The notes: generated by a model from the letters alone, not told the origin. Positions 28,712-37,241 are shown, counted from the first letter of the stretch. The stretch is DNA of 64,000 nt from Bacteroidales bacterium (GCA_016292015.1 JAEEZY010000030.1:1-64000); one strand, 5' to 3'. Made by a program: numbers and translations.

Positions 28712-29995
28712 TCACATCTTCTTATGCGTCATGATGTCCAACACGACATCGTCCGTCTCGTTCATGCCGTCGTGGCCGAGGCGGCCGAGGTTGGATATGG
28801 AGCAGTCAACGTCGCGCTCGGAGAGTCCGTCGGTGGCATCGACCACCTTGTCGTGGCAGGCGAGCTCGGCGCTGACAAAGGCGCTGTACAATCCCGTTGA
28901 CATCTTGAGCGCACAACTGGGTTTGGCGCCATCGCATACCATTCCGGCTATCGTGTTGATGAGGTTTTTCACCGCATAACACACCTGCTCGTAACCGCCG
29001 CCCTGAAGGAAGGTAATGGCGGAGGCCACTCCTATCGAGGCATTGACGATGCCGCAGAGTGCCGACAGACGACCTATGCCCTGCTTGACATATATCGACA
29101 TCAGGTGACTGATAATCAAGGCGCGGATCATACGTTCCTCGTCGATGCCAGTGATTTTGGCATACTCATATACGGGCAATGTGCAGCAGATGCCTTGGTT
29201 ACCCGAACCCGAATTGCTATAGACGGGCATTGTGCAGCCGTCCATACGAGCGTCGCTGGCGGCGACGGTGTTGGAAACCACCGTGTGCACGGTGTCGCCG
29301 CTACGGTTCGCCTCCATGAGTATCTTGCCGACACAGAGGCCGTAGCCCTTCTTGCCCTCTTCGGCGGCGGCGGCATTATACCGCACAGTGTCTTGTATGA
29401 AACGCAGCTCGTCGATGGGGCTTGTGGTAGCAAACTCGAGGACTTTCTCGACCGAAAGCTTGCAGCAGCCTTCTTCGTCTTCGCCGCATGGCATGGAGTC
29501 GGCATCCTGCGTCAGCGAGTGATTCTTCACTCCGTTCTTCTCGACCAACGTGAAGTTTGTGTGACGACCGGAGATGACAGCACGGGCGGTATCTTCGCCA
29601 GCCTTGCAGACGCACTCGATATAGAGCTTGTCGCAGATAACCTTCACACCGATTGAGACATCATCCGTGTGGCGTTCAAGCCAACGTTTGGCTTTCAACA
29701 CCTCGTACTCGTCAACATTGAGCACTTCGAGCTGTCGGTCGGAGTCGCCCGCCACGATGCCTATGGCAACCGCAATGGGGAGTCCAATCATCCCCGTGCC
29801 GGGAATTCCGACTCCCATTGCGTTCTTATAGACGTTTTTGCTAAGAAAGAGCTCAACCTTCTCCGGCTCTCGACCAAGCACTTCCCTGGCCTTGGTGGCG
29901 CACAGCGCCACCGCCACCGGCTCGGTACAGCCAGTCGCGAGCACGACTTCTCTCTTTATGAGGTCAATCAGTTGTCGGCGGGTACAGTCGTCCAT
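28712..29995 (-). CDS. cyuA: UPF0597 / CyuA-type Fe-S L-cysteine desulfidase-like protein
   Basis: 427 residues. The start REVVLATGCTEPVAVALC, the glycine-rich GVGIPGTGMIGLPIAVAIG and SGSGNQGICCTLPVYEYAK are characteristic of the UPF0597/YhaM family, related to the alpha subunit of Fe-S serine dehydratases. Candidate 4Fe-4S cysteines are in ATGCTEP, GICC, SALCGIV and MVCDGAKPSC. Characterised members (CyuA, archaeal CdsB) break L-cysteine to pyruvate, ammonia and sulfide; that substrate is inferred here. It starts 24 bases after the deoxyhypusine-synthase-like gene, so the two are likely one operon. Confidence 0.85.
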   Translation of the reverse strand: MDDCTRRQLIDLIKREVVLATGCTEPVAVALCATKAREVLGREPEKVELFLSKNVYKNAMGVGIPGTGMIGLPIAVAIGIVAGDSDRQLEVLNVDEYEVLKAKRWLERHTDDVSIGVKVICDKLYIECVCKAGEDTARAVISGRHTNFTLVEKNGVKNHSLTQDADSMPCGEDEEGCCKLSVEKVLEFATTSPIDELRFIQDTVRYNAAAAEEGKKGYGLCVGKILMEANRSGDTVHTVVSNTVAASDARMDGCTMPVYSNSGSGNQGICCTLPVYEYAKITGIDEERMIRALIISHLMSIYVKQGIGRLSALCGIVNASIGVASAITFLQGGGYEQVCYAVKNLINTIAGMVCDGAKPSCALKMSTGLYSAFVSAELACHDKVVDATDGLSERDVDCSISNLGRLGHDGMNETDDVVLDIMTHKKM

Positions 29996-30019
29996 TATTC
30001 TGCTTACAGGTTGATAGGT

Positions 30020-31057
30020 TTACTTGGTGAATATTTTCTGCCAGTTCTTGTATTCGCGGTCTTTCCATGCGCCGTTGTGATAGACATACGATGCTATGGC
30101 CGGGATGACTGTCGTACCTTCAGCATACACCATCTGCTGCAGTTCCTCGCTCACCTTGCCCCAGCTGCCGGCTTCGAGCAACGTGCTTGAAGAGCAGGCG
30201 CCGTCACGCACATCGGCGACGGTTATCTGTATGGCGTATTTGTGCATCGGAACCTCGTGGCCGAGAATCTCGGCGCAGACGACGGTGTCCTGTGCGAAGT
30301 TCTTGGGAGTGCCGCCACCCACCATGAAGAGGCCTGTCTGCGGGGCAGCCATCTTGATGCGAGTGAGTTCGACGAAGTCGCATACCGAGTCGATGCTGAG
30401 GTATTTCTCGCCCTTGTTGGCGCGCTCCCACTGGTGCTTTCCGATGCCGAATCCGGCGCTGCTGTCGCTGAAGGCGGGGCAGAAGATAGGCACACCGCAC
30501 TCGTAGCAGGTCTGAATAAGGCTGTCTTTCTTGACGGCGCGGCCGTTGTGGAGCCATTTGCCGAGCTCGTAGAGGAACTCGCGGCTGCTGTAGGGGCGAG
30601 CCTCCAGCATGTTGGAGAGCTCGTAGGTGGCGTTGTCGCAAGCCTGCAGCTCCTCCTCGTCGATGAAGGTGTCGTAGATGCGGTCGATATAGAGCTCACG
30701 CAGGACGGTGTCGGGGATGACGTTTTCCTTGGTGCCGACATAGTGTTTGAATCCGAGAGCCTCGAAGAGGTCCATATCGATGATGGAGGCGCCGGTCGAA
30801 ACCACCACGTCAATCATCTTGTTCTTCACCATATCCACATAAACCTGCATACAGCCAGCGGCGCTGGTGGAGCCAGCGAGAGTGAGGATGTTGGTGCAGT
30901 CGTGTTCTTTGCACATCATCGTCAGGATGTCGGCGGCACGAGCGGTGTCGCGGCTGGTGAACGACATGCCGCGCATGGCGTCGATAAGCTCGGTGGAGTC
31001 GTACTTCTTGATGTCGATGTGTTTGATGGTTTCTTTTAAAAGATCTTTCTTTTCCAT
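30020..31057 (-). CDS. Deoxyhypusine-synthase family protein
   Basis: 345 residues. Family features: the N-terminal part with LTLAGSTSAAGCMQVYVDMV and VVVSTGASIIDMD, the acidic NAD-site region CPAFSDSSAGFGIG, FMVGGGTPKNFAQD, and EAGSWGKVSEE, whose Lys corresponds to the lysine carrying the aminobutyl intermediate in eukaryotic DHS. Bacteria lack the eIF5A hypusine substrate, so bacterial members are thought to act on polyamines (homospermidine-synthase-like) or an unknown acceptor. It is coupled to the cysteine desulfidase-like gene downstream, and the upstream spacer holds a paired 27-bp repeat. Confidence 0.87.
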   Translation of the reverse strand: MEKKDLLKETIKHIDIKKYDSTELIDAMRGMSFTSRDTARAADILTMMCKEHDCTNILTLAGSTSAAGCMQVYVDMVKNKMIDVVVSTGASIIDMDLFEALGFKHYVGTKENVIPDTVLRELYIDRIYDTFIDEEELQACDNATYELSNMLEARPYSSREFLYELGKWLHNGRAVKKDSLIQTCYECGVPIFCPAFSDSSAGFGIGKHQWERANKGEKYLSIDSVCDFVELTRIKMAAPQTGLFMVGGGTPKNFAQDTVVCAEILGHEVPMHKYAIQITVADVRDGACSSSTLLEAGSWGKVSEELQQMVYAEGTTVIPAIASYVYHNGAWKDREYKNWQKIFTK

Positions 31058-31061
31058 ATTT

Positions 31062-31115
31062 TTAAATGATTAGTGACTAGAGAATTTTTTAAATGATTAG
31101 TGACTAGAGAATTGG
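31062..31115. repeat. Two copies of a 27-bp repeat in the dnaB-DHS spacer
   Basis: TTAAATGATTAGTGACTAGA repeats with a 27-base step (cores at 31064 and 31091), filling most of the gap between the dnaB stop and the next minus-strand start. Confidence 0.8.
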
Positions 31116-31133
31116 AGATTATACAAACGACTT

Positions 31134-32705
31134 CTAGAAAGGAGGCTGGTCGTCGACCGGCGGGTTGTCCGGGGAGTCGAAGTCGGCGGAATTCATCTTG
31201 GATTCGAAAATCTGGATACGGCCACCGCCGTTCTGGTCAAAGTCCTCGTTGGTCGGCATGAAAAAAGGCGACTGGCCGGAGTTCTGACTATCCTCGGGGA
31301 GGTTTTCGAAACGAGCGTACTCGCCGACGAAACGCAGCTGCACTTTAGCTTGCGCACCGCTACGATGCTTTGCGAGGTTGACTTCGGCGAGGCCCTCGAC
31401 GGAGCGGCCTTCAGCGTCCTGGTCGAGATGGTAGTATTCGGGTCGGTAGATGAACATGACGATGTCAGCGTCCTGCTCGATGGCACCCGACTCGCGGAGG
31501 TCGCTGAGCTGGGGTTCCTTGGAGCCGCCGCGGGTTTCGACGGCGCGGCTGAGCTGAGAGAGTGCGAGGACGGGAAGCGAAAGTTCTTTGGAGAGTGCCT
31601 TGAGTTGGCGCGAGATGGTGCTGATTTCCTGCTCGCGGTTGCCCGAGCGAGTCATCTCGCCACCAGCTTGCATGAGCTGGAGGTAGTCGATGATCACCAT
31701 AGCGAGGTCGGGATGCTGCTGTTTGAGACGGCGGCATTTGGCGCGGAGCTCGAAGATGGTGAGCTGAGGAGTGTCGTCGATGAAAAGAGGAGCATTGTTG
31801 AGGGCTTCGACACGGGCGGCCATGACCTCGCGTTCGCGATCGGTGAGGAGGTCACCTTTCTTGAGGCGGCTTCCGGAGATCTCGGCGGTGCTGGAAATGA
31901 GGCGCATGGCGAGGTCAACGCCAGACATCTCGAGAGAGAAGACAGCTACCGGCTTGTTGAAATCGACAGCAATGTTCTTGGCGATGCTGAGCGCGAAGGC
32001 GGTTTTACCCATACCCGGGCGAGCGGCCAGGATGATGAGGGTGCCCGGCTGGAAACCGGCGGTGACGCGGTCGAGGGCGGTGAAGCCCGTCTGCTGGCCG
32101 CTTACGCCGCCCTCCTTTTTCTTGAGTTCCTCGATTTGCTTCATGGCATCGGCGACCAACGAGCCGACCGGCTTGTAGTCGGAGCGGAAGTTCTTGTCGT
32201 TGATGTCCATGAGTTTCTGCTCGGTGGTGTCGAGGAGCCAAACGACATCGGTGGTTTCGTCGTAGGCCTTGGTTATGGTCTCGGTGGAGGTGCGTATGAG
32301 CTCGCGCTGAATGTATTTTTCGCTAAGGATGCGGGCGTGGTACTCGATGTGGGCGCTGCTTACGACGTTGTTGGTAAGCTGAGCGACACTGTAGGCGCCG
32401 CCAGCCAGCTCGAGGGTGCCGTTTTTGCGGAGACGCTCGACGACGGTTTGAAGGTCAACAGGATAAGAGTCGCGGAAGAGTTCGAAGATGGCATCAAAAA
32501 CATACTGATGCTCAGGCTTGTAGAAATACTCACGGTGAAGGGTCTCGATGGAGTTGTTGAGGGCGTTGCTGTCGAGCATAAGGGCACCCAGAACAGCCTC
32601 CTCGATTTCGAGAGCCTGGGGCGGTGTCTTGCCATTGAGGTCGAACACCGTGTTGTAATTCATTCTTTTCTTGTCCCTTACACTGGTAGCCGTTGAGTTT
32701 TCCAT
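31134..32705 (-). CDS. dnaB: Replicative DNA helicase DnaB
   Basis: 523 residues from ATG 32705. The N-terminal DnaB domain starts PPQALEIEEAVLGALMLDS. The RecA-like helicase domain has Walker A AARPGMGKTAFALSIA, Walker B VIIDYLQLM and LSQLSRAVETRG with the arginine finger region. Bacteroidota-type C-terminal extension. It unwinds DNA at the replication fork. The promoter (32711-32743) puts the transcript start almost on the ATG at 32705, so translation is either leaderless or begins at the in-frame ATG 32663 (residue 15, MNYNTVFDLNG), which follows a purine-rich stretch. Confidence 0.95.
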   Translation of the reverse strand: MENSTATSVRDKKRMNYNTVFDLNGKTPPQALEIEEAVLGALMLDSNALNNSIETLHREYFYKPEHQYVFDAIFELFRDSYPVDLQTVVERLRKNGTLELAGGAYSVAQLTNNVVSSAHIEYHARILSEKYIQRELIRTSTETITKAYDETTDVVWLLDTTEQKLMDINDKNFRSDYKPVGSLVADAMKQIEELKKKEGGVSGQQTGFTALDRVTAGFQPGTLIILAARPGMGKTAFALSIAKNIAVDFNKPVAVFSLEMSGVDLAMRLISSTAEISGSRLKKGDLLTDREREVMAARVEALNNAPLFIDDTPQLTIFELRAKCRRLKQQHPDLAMVIIDYLQLMQAGGEMTRSGNREQEISTISRQLKALSKELSLPVLALSQLSRAVETRGGSKEPQLSDLRESGAIEQDADIVMFIYRPEYYHLDQDAEGRSVEGLAEVNLAKHRSGAQAKVQLRFVGEYARFENLPEDSQNSGQSPFFMPTNEDFDQNGGGRIQIFESKMNSADFDSPDNPPVDDQPPF

Positions 32706-32710
32706 GGGTG

Positions 32711-32743
32711 CAAAGGTACAACTTTTTTCTTAAATAAATACAA
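32711..32743 (-). promoter_or_regulatory. dnaB promoter
   Basis: On the minus strand TTG (32741-32743), 22 bases, TACCTTTG (32711-32718). The box ends only 5 bases before the ATG at 32705. Confidence 0.65.
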
Positions 32744-32799
32744 GTACATACATATTGAAAATATGAGGAGCAAATATTTATAAAAAAAGTGAGACGGTC

Positions 32800-32829
32800 T
32801 TGGGTATAACGAAAAAAAGAGTACTTTTG
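32800..32829 (+). promoter_or_regulatory. Two-box promoter without an assigned gene
   Basis: TTG (32800-32802), 19 bases, TACTTTTG (32822-32829). It is one of the cleaner promoter matches in the window, yet what follows is a 37-codon frame and an 11-bp array rather than a known gene. A small RNA or a small protein is the likely product. Confidence 0.6.
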
Positions 32830-32867
32830 CAGAATTGAAAGGGTTTTACACAAAAACCGCCAACAAA

Positions 32868-32981
32868 ATGGTTATCAGACGATTGAAATACATTTACAGA
32901 ATACAGCAGATAACCGTGGCGCAAATTTCAGCAGCGCAACAAACTGAAACACAGCGCAAGAAACAATTCCCCTCCGTATAA
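32868..32981 (+). CDS. Possible 37-residue small protein
   Basis: ATG at 32868 to TAA at 32979-32981, about 32 bases after the predicted transcript start. Composition is basic with Gln and Ala (VIRRLKYIYRIQQI at the start, QRKKQFPSV at the end), and it could form an amphipathic helix. There is no strong ribosome site. The codons also contain an inverted repeat GGTTATC/GATAACC (32870-32917), so the region may instead be a structured RNA. I do not recognise it. Confidence 0.25.
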   Translation: MVIRRLKYIYRIQQITVAQISAAQQTETQRKKQFPSV

Positions 32982-33096
32982 ACGCCGTATCGACACCGTA
33001 TCAACGACGTATTTAATACGTATCACCTTCGATACATCTTTAAGGTTCCTTTAGGGTTCATTCGGTACACCTTTAAGGTATCTTTAGGTTTTCTTC
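32976..33096 (+). repeat. 11-bp period degenerate array, eleven units
   Basis: Units step exactly 11 bases: GTATAAACGCC, GTATCGACACC, GTATCAACGAC, GTATTTAATAC, GTATCACCTTC, GATACATCTTT, AAGGTTCCTTT, AGGGTTCATTC, GGTACACCTTT, AAGGTATCTTT, AGGTTTTCTTC. Neighbouring units are more alike than distant ones, so the motif drifts along the array. Confidence 0.7.
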
Positions 33097-33213
33097 GTGT
33101 AAGCGCTGCATTTGTCTTAGCAAGATGGGTAGCAGTTGCGGAGAGAGGGTTGAATAATCCACTGATTGAGCAGGACGAAAAGCACAAAGAGTGGCAGTTG
33201 TGTTTTTTTTTAG

Positions 33214-33221
33214 TATCTTTG
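33214..33221 (+). promoter_or_regulatory. -7 promoter element for the TPR gene
   Basis: TATCTTTG, 27 bases before the ATG at 33249. No well-placed TTG box. Confidence 0.5.
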
Positions 33222-33248
33222 CAATTTGTTTGAGTCATAACCCGACGC

Positions 33249-34385
33249 ATGAAAAGACTGATAACCATAATCGCGGCATTGATGTGCATCCTCCCCTACC
33301 GGCTTGCGGCACAGGAGGACACCCTCGTGTCGGGACTTGTGAAGAAGGCGCAGAACGCAGAGGGGCTTCACTTGAACGACCTGGCGCAGCAGTACTATGA
33401 GCAGGCGGTGGCGCTGGAGCCGGCGACGGCGGAGCCATACGTGAGCTTGGGGAAGCTGATGGAGCGGCAGGAGCACTACCAGAGCGCCATAGAGCTGTAC
33501 AGGAAGGCGCTGACCAAGAACGACGAATCGGCTGACGCATACGAACATCTGGCGTACTGCCTGACGGAGAAGGAGAAATATGACGAGGCGGAGCAGGCGG
33601 CGCAGAAGGCGATAGAGCTGAACCCGAAGTCGGCGTCGGCGATGGCGTCGATGGCGCTGGTGTTCAACTCGAGAGGGAGCCACACGAATGCGCTGACCTG
33701 GGCGAAGCGAGCGGTGGAGGCCGAGCCGAAATACAGCAGAGGATACAACGTGTGGGGGATCATCTGCTACAGCAAGGGGAACGACGCAGAGGCGATAGGG
33801 CACTTCAAGAAGGCGATAGCCACAGAGCCGGAGAACATAGACGCCTACGCGAACATAGGGACGATGTTCTGCATAAGGAACAACTACGAGTCGGCACTGA
33901 TATACCTGAAGAAAGGGCTGCAGCAGGAGCCGAAGTCGATAAAGATATACTACTGCCTTGGGTGGGCCTACCGGCTGAAAGGGGACAAGACGAAGGCGAT
34001 ACAATGCTACGAGACAATCATCGGGTTCGACAGCCTTTATGTGAAGGCGTACAACCGGCTGGGAGAGATATACAACGACAAGGCCGACTACGACCGTTCA
34101 ATCGCATACCACAAGAAGGCCACCAGGATAGCGCCCGACGACCCCAACGGATTCAAGGGGATGGGCAAGACATACTCGGACAAGGGCGACTACCCGAAGG
34201 CGCTGCACTCGTACCAGAAAGCGGTGCTGATAAACGACAAAGACCACGAGACATACTGCCTGATGGCGGAGCTATACCAGAGACAGGGCAACAGCCAGCG
34301 AGAGATGAACTCGTACAAGAAAGCGGCGAAGCTGGGAAACAAGAAGGCGCAGCAATGGCTGGTGAAGAGAGGAGCGACTTGGTAG
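33249..34385 (+). CDS. Secreted tetratricopeptide-repeat protein
   Basis: 378 residues: signal peptide (KRLITIIAALMCILPYRLAAQ), then about nine to ten TPR units covering nearly the whole mature protein, each with the usual Ala/Gly/Tyr/Pro positions (e.g. AIELYRKALTKNDESADAYE, AIAYHKKATRIAPDDPNGFK region). TPRs form a protein-binding superhelix, so this is probably a periplasmic scaffold; the partner is unknown. The stop codon TAG is the first three bases of a 24-bp hairpin array that runs toward der. Confidence 0.85.
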   Translation: MKRLITIIAALMCILPYRLAAQEDTLVSGLVKKAQNAEGLHLNDLAQQYYEQAVALEPATAEPYVSLGKLMERQEHYQSAIELYRKALTKNDESADAYEHLAYCLTEKEKYDEAEQAAQKAIELNPKSASAMASMALVFNSRGSHTNALTWAKRAVEAEPKYSRGYNVWGIICYSKGNDAEAIGHFKKAIATEPENIDAYANIGTMFCIRNNYESALIYLKKGLQQEPKSIKIYYCLGWAYRLKGDKTKAIQCYETIIGFDSLYVKAYNRLGEIYNDKADYDRSIAYHKKATRIAPDDPNGFKGMGKTYSDKGDYPKALHSYQKAVLINDKDHETYCLMAELYQRQGNSQREMNSYKKAAKLGNKKAQQWLVKRGATW

Positions 34386-34454
34386 TGCGTGCCCGCACAG
34401 AGCGGATAGTGCGTGCCCGCACGGGGCGATTAATGTGTACCCGCACAGGGTGAA
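34383..34454 (+). repeat. Three 24-bp units, each a hairpin, starting at the TPR stop codon
   Basis: Units start at 34383, 34407 and 34431 with the core GTGCGTGCCCGCAC, which folds as GTGCG-tgcc-CGCAC in the first two; the third (GTGTACCCGCAC) has decayed. Without a T-run they are weak terminators. Confidence 0.75.
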
Positions 34455-34509
34455 TAATTATGAACTGGAAAATTGTAAATTGAAATTGTGAGTTTTAAGT
34501 TTTGAACCT

Positions 34510-35817
34510 ATGAGTAATATCGTTGCAATAGTGGGACGGCCGAATGTAGGCAAGTCAACGCTTTTCAACCGACTGACGGGAGAGCGGAAGGCGATAGTGG
34601 ACAGCGTGAGCGGAGTGACGAGAGACCGCCAGTACGGCCACAGCGACTGGAACGGGAAGAAATTCTCGGTAATAGACACGGGCGGATACGTGATGGGCGG
34701 AGACGACACATTTGAGACGGAGATACGGCGTCAGGTGCAGCTGGCGATAGAGGAGGCCGACGTGATACTGTTTCTTGTCGATGTGAGAGAAGGGCTGACG
34801 CCGATGGACGAAGACGTGGCATCGATGCTGAGGAAGACGACGAAGAAGGTGCTGCTGGTGGCGAACAAGGTTGACGACACAAACGTGGCGAACGACGTGG
34901 CGGAGTTCTACCAGCTGGGGCTTGGCGAGATATACCCCATCGCAGGCATAAGCGGAAGCGGCACGGGCGACCTGCTGGACGAGGTGGTCAAAGACTTCAA
35001 AGAGGTGGAGATAGACACGGGCGACGACCTTCCGAGGATAGCGGTGGTGGGAAGGCCGAACGTGGGCAAGTCGTCGTTCATAAACATGATAACTGGGCAG
35101 GACCGCAACATAGTGACCCCGATAGCCGGCACCACACGCGACTCGATATACACCCACTACAACATGTTCGGATTCGACTTCAACTTTGTCGATACAGCAG
35201 GCCTGCGGAAGAAAAGCAAAGTGGAGGAGAACCTGGAGTTCTACTCGGTGATGAGGTCGATACGAGCCATCGAGAACAGCGATGTGTGCATACTGATGCT
35301 CGACGCATCGCAAGGGCTTGAGCAGCAGGACCTGAACATATTCTCGCTGGTGAGCAGGAACAACAAAGGGGTGGTACTGGTGGTGAACAAGTGGGACCTG
35401 ATAGAGAAGACGCACAAAACACATGCAGAGTTTGAGCACCTGATAAGAGAGCGCATATCGCCGTTTGAGGATGTGCCCATCATATTCACCTCGGTGATAA
35501 ACAAACAGCGGATATTCAAGGTGCTGGAGGCGGCGAAGCAAGTGTATGAGGCGAGGAGCCGCAGGATAAGCACGGCCGAGCTGAACGAGAAGATGCTGCC
35601 GATAGTGAAGGAGCAGAATCCACCGCCGGCAGTAAAGGGGAAGTGGGTAAAAATAAAATACATCACACAGCTGCCGACGGCATACCCGCAATTTGTGTTC
35701 TTCTGCAACCTACCGCAGTATGTCAGAGACCCTTACAAGCGGTTTGTGGAGAACCGGATGAGAGAGATGTGGGACTTCCACGGAGTGCCAATGACAATTT
35801 ATTTCAGAGAAAAATAG
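34510..35817 (+). CDS. der: Ribosome-biogenesis GTPase Der (EngA)
   Basis: 435 residues with two tandem GTPase domains: first G1 [15 protein letters not shown]3 DTGGY, G4 NKVD; second G1 [15 protein letters not shown]3 DTAGL, G4 NKWD. A KH-like C-terminal domain follows ([20 protein letters not shown]). Der is essential for 50S subunit maturation. Length and motif order match the family exactly. Confidence 0.97.
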   Translation: MSNIVAIVGRPNVGKSTLFNRLTGERKAIVDSVSGVTRDRQYGHSDWNGKKFSVIDTGGYVMGGDDTFETEIRRQVQLAIEEADVILFLVDVREGLTPMDEDVASMLRKTTKKVLLVANKVDDTNVANDVAEFYQLGLGEIYPIAGISGSGTGDLLDEVVKDFKEVEIDTGDDLPRIAVVGRPNVGKSSFINMITGQDRNIVTPIAGTTRDSIYTHYNMFGFDFNFVDTAGLRKKSKVEENLEFYSVMRSIRAIENSDVCILMLDASQGLEQQDLNIFSLVSRNNKGVVLVVNKWDLIEKTHKTHAEFEHLIRERISPFEDVPIIFTSVINKQRIFKVLEAAKQVYEARSRRISTAELNEKMLPIVKEQNPPPAVKGKWVKIKYITQLPTAYPQFVFFCNLPQYVRDPYKRFVENRMREMWDFHGVPMTIYFREK

Positions 35818-35870
35818 CCGAAAGTTGCAAGTTTTTAGGCATAAGTGATACTTATAATTAGTAAAGGCCA

Positions 35871-36401
35871 GTGAGCGAACAAGAACTCATACAGGAAATC
35901 CTGAACGGAAAGACAGACCTGTTTGCGCAGATAGTGGATGAGAACCAGATGAATGTGGTGAATCTGTGCTACAAGCTGTGCGGGAACAGGCTGGACATAG
36001 ACGAAGTGACACAACAGGTGTTCGTAGAGCTATACCAAGCGCTGCCGCGGTTCAGGAACGAGTCGAAGCTGAGCACCTTCATATACCGGATAACGGTGAA
36101 CGTGGTGTCGAAGATGCTCTCGAGAGAGAAAAGGATAGTGACGGAGGACGACAGCCTGAGGTTTGAGAGAATAAGCGAAGAGAGGAACATAGAAGAGGAC
36201 ATAATACACAACGAGAGAATAACACAACTGCAAAACGCAATACAAAAACTGAAAGAAGACCAGAGGACAGCCTTGGTGCTATACACATTCGAAGAGAAGT
36301 CGTACAACGAGATAGCCGAATCGATGGGCTGGAGCCTGGCAAAAGTGGAGTCGCTGATATTCCGCGCAAAGAACAACCTAAGAAAAATGCTAGTGAAATG
36401 A
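35871..36401 (+). CDS. RNA polymerase ECF-type sigma factor
   Basis: 176 residues from a GTG at 35871 preceded by AAAGG. Region 2: LCYKLCGNRLDIDEVTQQVFVELY ... FRNESKLSTFIYRITVNVV. Region 4: LKEDQRTALVLYTFEEKSYNEIAESMGWSLAKVESLIFRAKNNLRK. Its stop overlaps the start of a small membrane protein (ATGA), and a Spy-like periplasmic protein follows. This order suggests an envelope-stress regulon in which the membrane protein is the anti-sigma factor (inference). Confidence 0.92.
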   Translation: MSEQELIQEILNGKTDLFAQIVDENQMNVVNLCYKLCGNRLDIDEVTQQVFVELYQALPRFRNESKLSTFIYRITVNVVSKMLSREKRIVTEDDSLRFERISEERNIEEDIIHNERITQLQNAIQKLKEDQRTALVLYTFEEKSYNEIAESMGWSLAKVESLIFRAKNNLRKMLVK

Positions 36402-36769
36402 AATACACTGACACAGAACTGGAAAAGACACTCAACGAACTTGGGAAGGCAACGTATGCCGGAGAAGTGGATGTGGTGGACAAGGTGATGAACCGCCTGA
36501 AAGAGGCTGAAAACAAAGAGAAGTTCAGCATACAGAAAGAGCGCAAAGTGCGCTGGACGATAGGCACCATGAGTCTTGCCGCCGCATCGGTGGCGCTGCT
36601 GCTGTTTATCGGCAACAGCTCTTCGTCGCAGGCACAGAACGAAAACGACGGTATGGCGAAATTCATCTCGGAGATTTACAATCGCCAGAGTCAAGCCGAC
36701 GTGGTGTATTACACACCCGACTACATCGACATACTGCTGGGAATAGAGGGCATGGACGAAAACATTTGA
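36398..36769 (+). CDS. Small membrane protein, probable anti-sigma factor
   Basis: 123 residues: a charged cytoplasmic N-terminal half (LEKTLNELGKATYAGEVDVV ... KERKVRW), one membrane helix (TIGTMSLAAASVALLLFIG) and a short periplasmic tail. Topology and a 4-base overlap with the sigma gene support anti-sigma function, although no ZAS zinc motif is visible and I do not recognise the family. Its stop lies 12 bases before the next start. Confidence 0.7.
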   Translation: MKYTDTELEKTLNELGKATYAGEVDVVDKVMNRLKEAENKEKFSIQKERKVRWTIGTMSLAAASVALLLFIGNSSSSQAQNENDGMAKFISEIYNRQSQADVVYYTPDYIDILLGIEGMDENI

Positions 36770-36780
36770 CCATCGGAGTC

Positions 36781-37233
36781 ATGAAAAAGATTGCAGCGAT
36801 AATAGCCTTCTGCACTATTGCCAGCGTGATGATGGCGCAGTCGGGGTATGACAACGCATACATGCCGCCGGACGTTTCCAAGTTTGTGAAAACGCTGACG
36901 AAGGAACAGCAGGAAGAGCTGAAGGCGGTGACCACAGAAAGCAAGAAAACGCTCGATGGCTACCGCAAGCAGCTGGGCGATTTGCACAAAGAGATACAAC
37001 ACTACTACGGGCTGCCCGGCGACAGGAGCTCGGAGTTGTTTCCGCTGTATGCGCAAAGATCGGCCCTATACATGAAAATAGACCAAGCCAAGTACCACAC
37101 GAAAATGCGCATAGACAAGATTCTGACCGAGGATCAGCAGAAAGAGATGAGGGAGAACCTGGAACACGAACGCCAGAAGCGCGAAGTGAAGAAACAACTG
37201 ACCATGTTCCTCCATCCGACGAACAGAAAATAG
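36781..37233 (+). CDS. Spy/CpxP-like periplasmic protein
   Basis: 150 residues from ATG 36781 (MKKIAAIIAFC). Signal peptide ends near SVMMAQ. Two LTxxQ-type motifs (LTKEQQEEL, LTEDQQKEM) and a long charged helical mature region match the Spy/CpxP fold, a cradle-shaped ATP-independent chaperone or stress sensor. Third gene of the sigma / membrane protein / Spy cluster, so it is likely a stress output or feedback sensor. A strong terminator follows. Confidence 0.82.
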   Translation: MKKIAAIIAFCTIASVMMAQSGYDNAYMPPDVSKFVKTLTKEQQEELKAVTTESKKTLDGYRKQLGDLHKEIQHYYGLPGDRSSELFPLYAQRSALYMKIDQAKYHTKMRIDKILTEDQQKEMRENLEHERQKREVKKQLTMFLHPTNRK

Positions 37234-37241
37234 GAAATAAC

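Larger units (their letters stand above)
32706..33248. other. Gap between dnaB and the TPR gene
   Basis: About 540 bases containing the divergent dnaB promoter, a second plus-strand promoter (32800-32829) with no established gene, an eleven-unit 11-bp array (32976-33096) and the -7 box of the TPR gene (33214-33221). A 37-codon frame is the only coding candidate. Confidence 0.6.

Noticed and set aside
31350-32696. 448-codon plus-strand frame
   Set aside because: It is a GC-biased antisense shadow of dnaB; dnaB motifs are fully conserved on the other strand.
34383-34454. Possible CRISPR-like array
   Set aside because: Only three units, no spacers of constant length between repeats, and no cas genes in the window.
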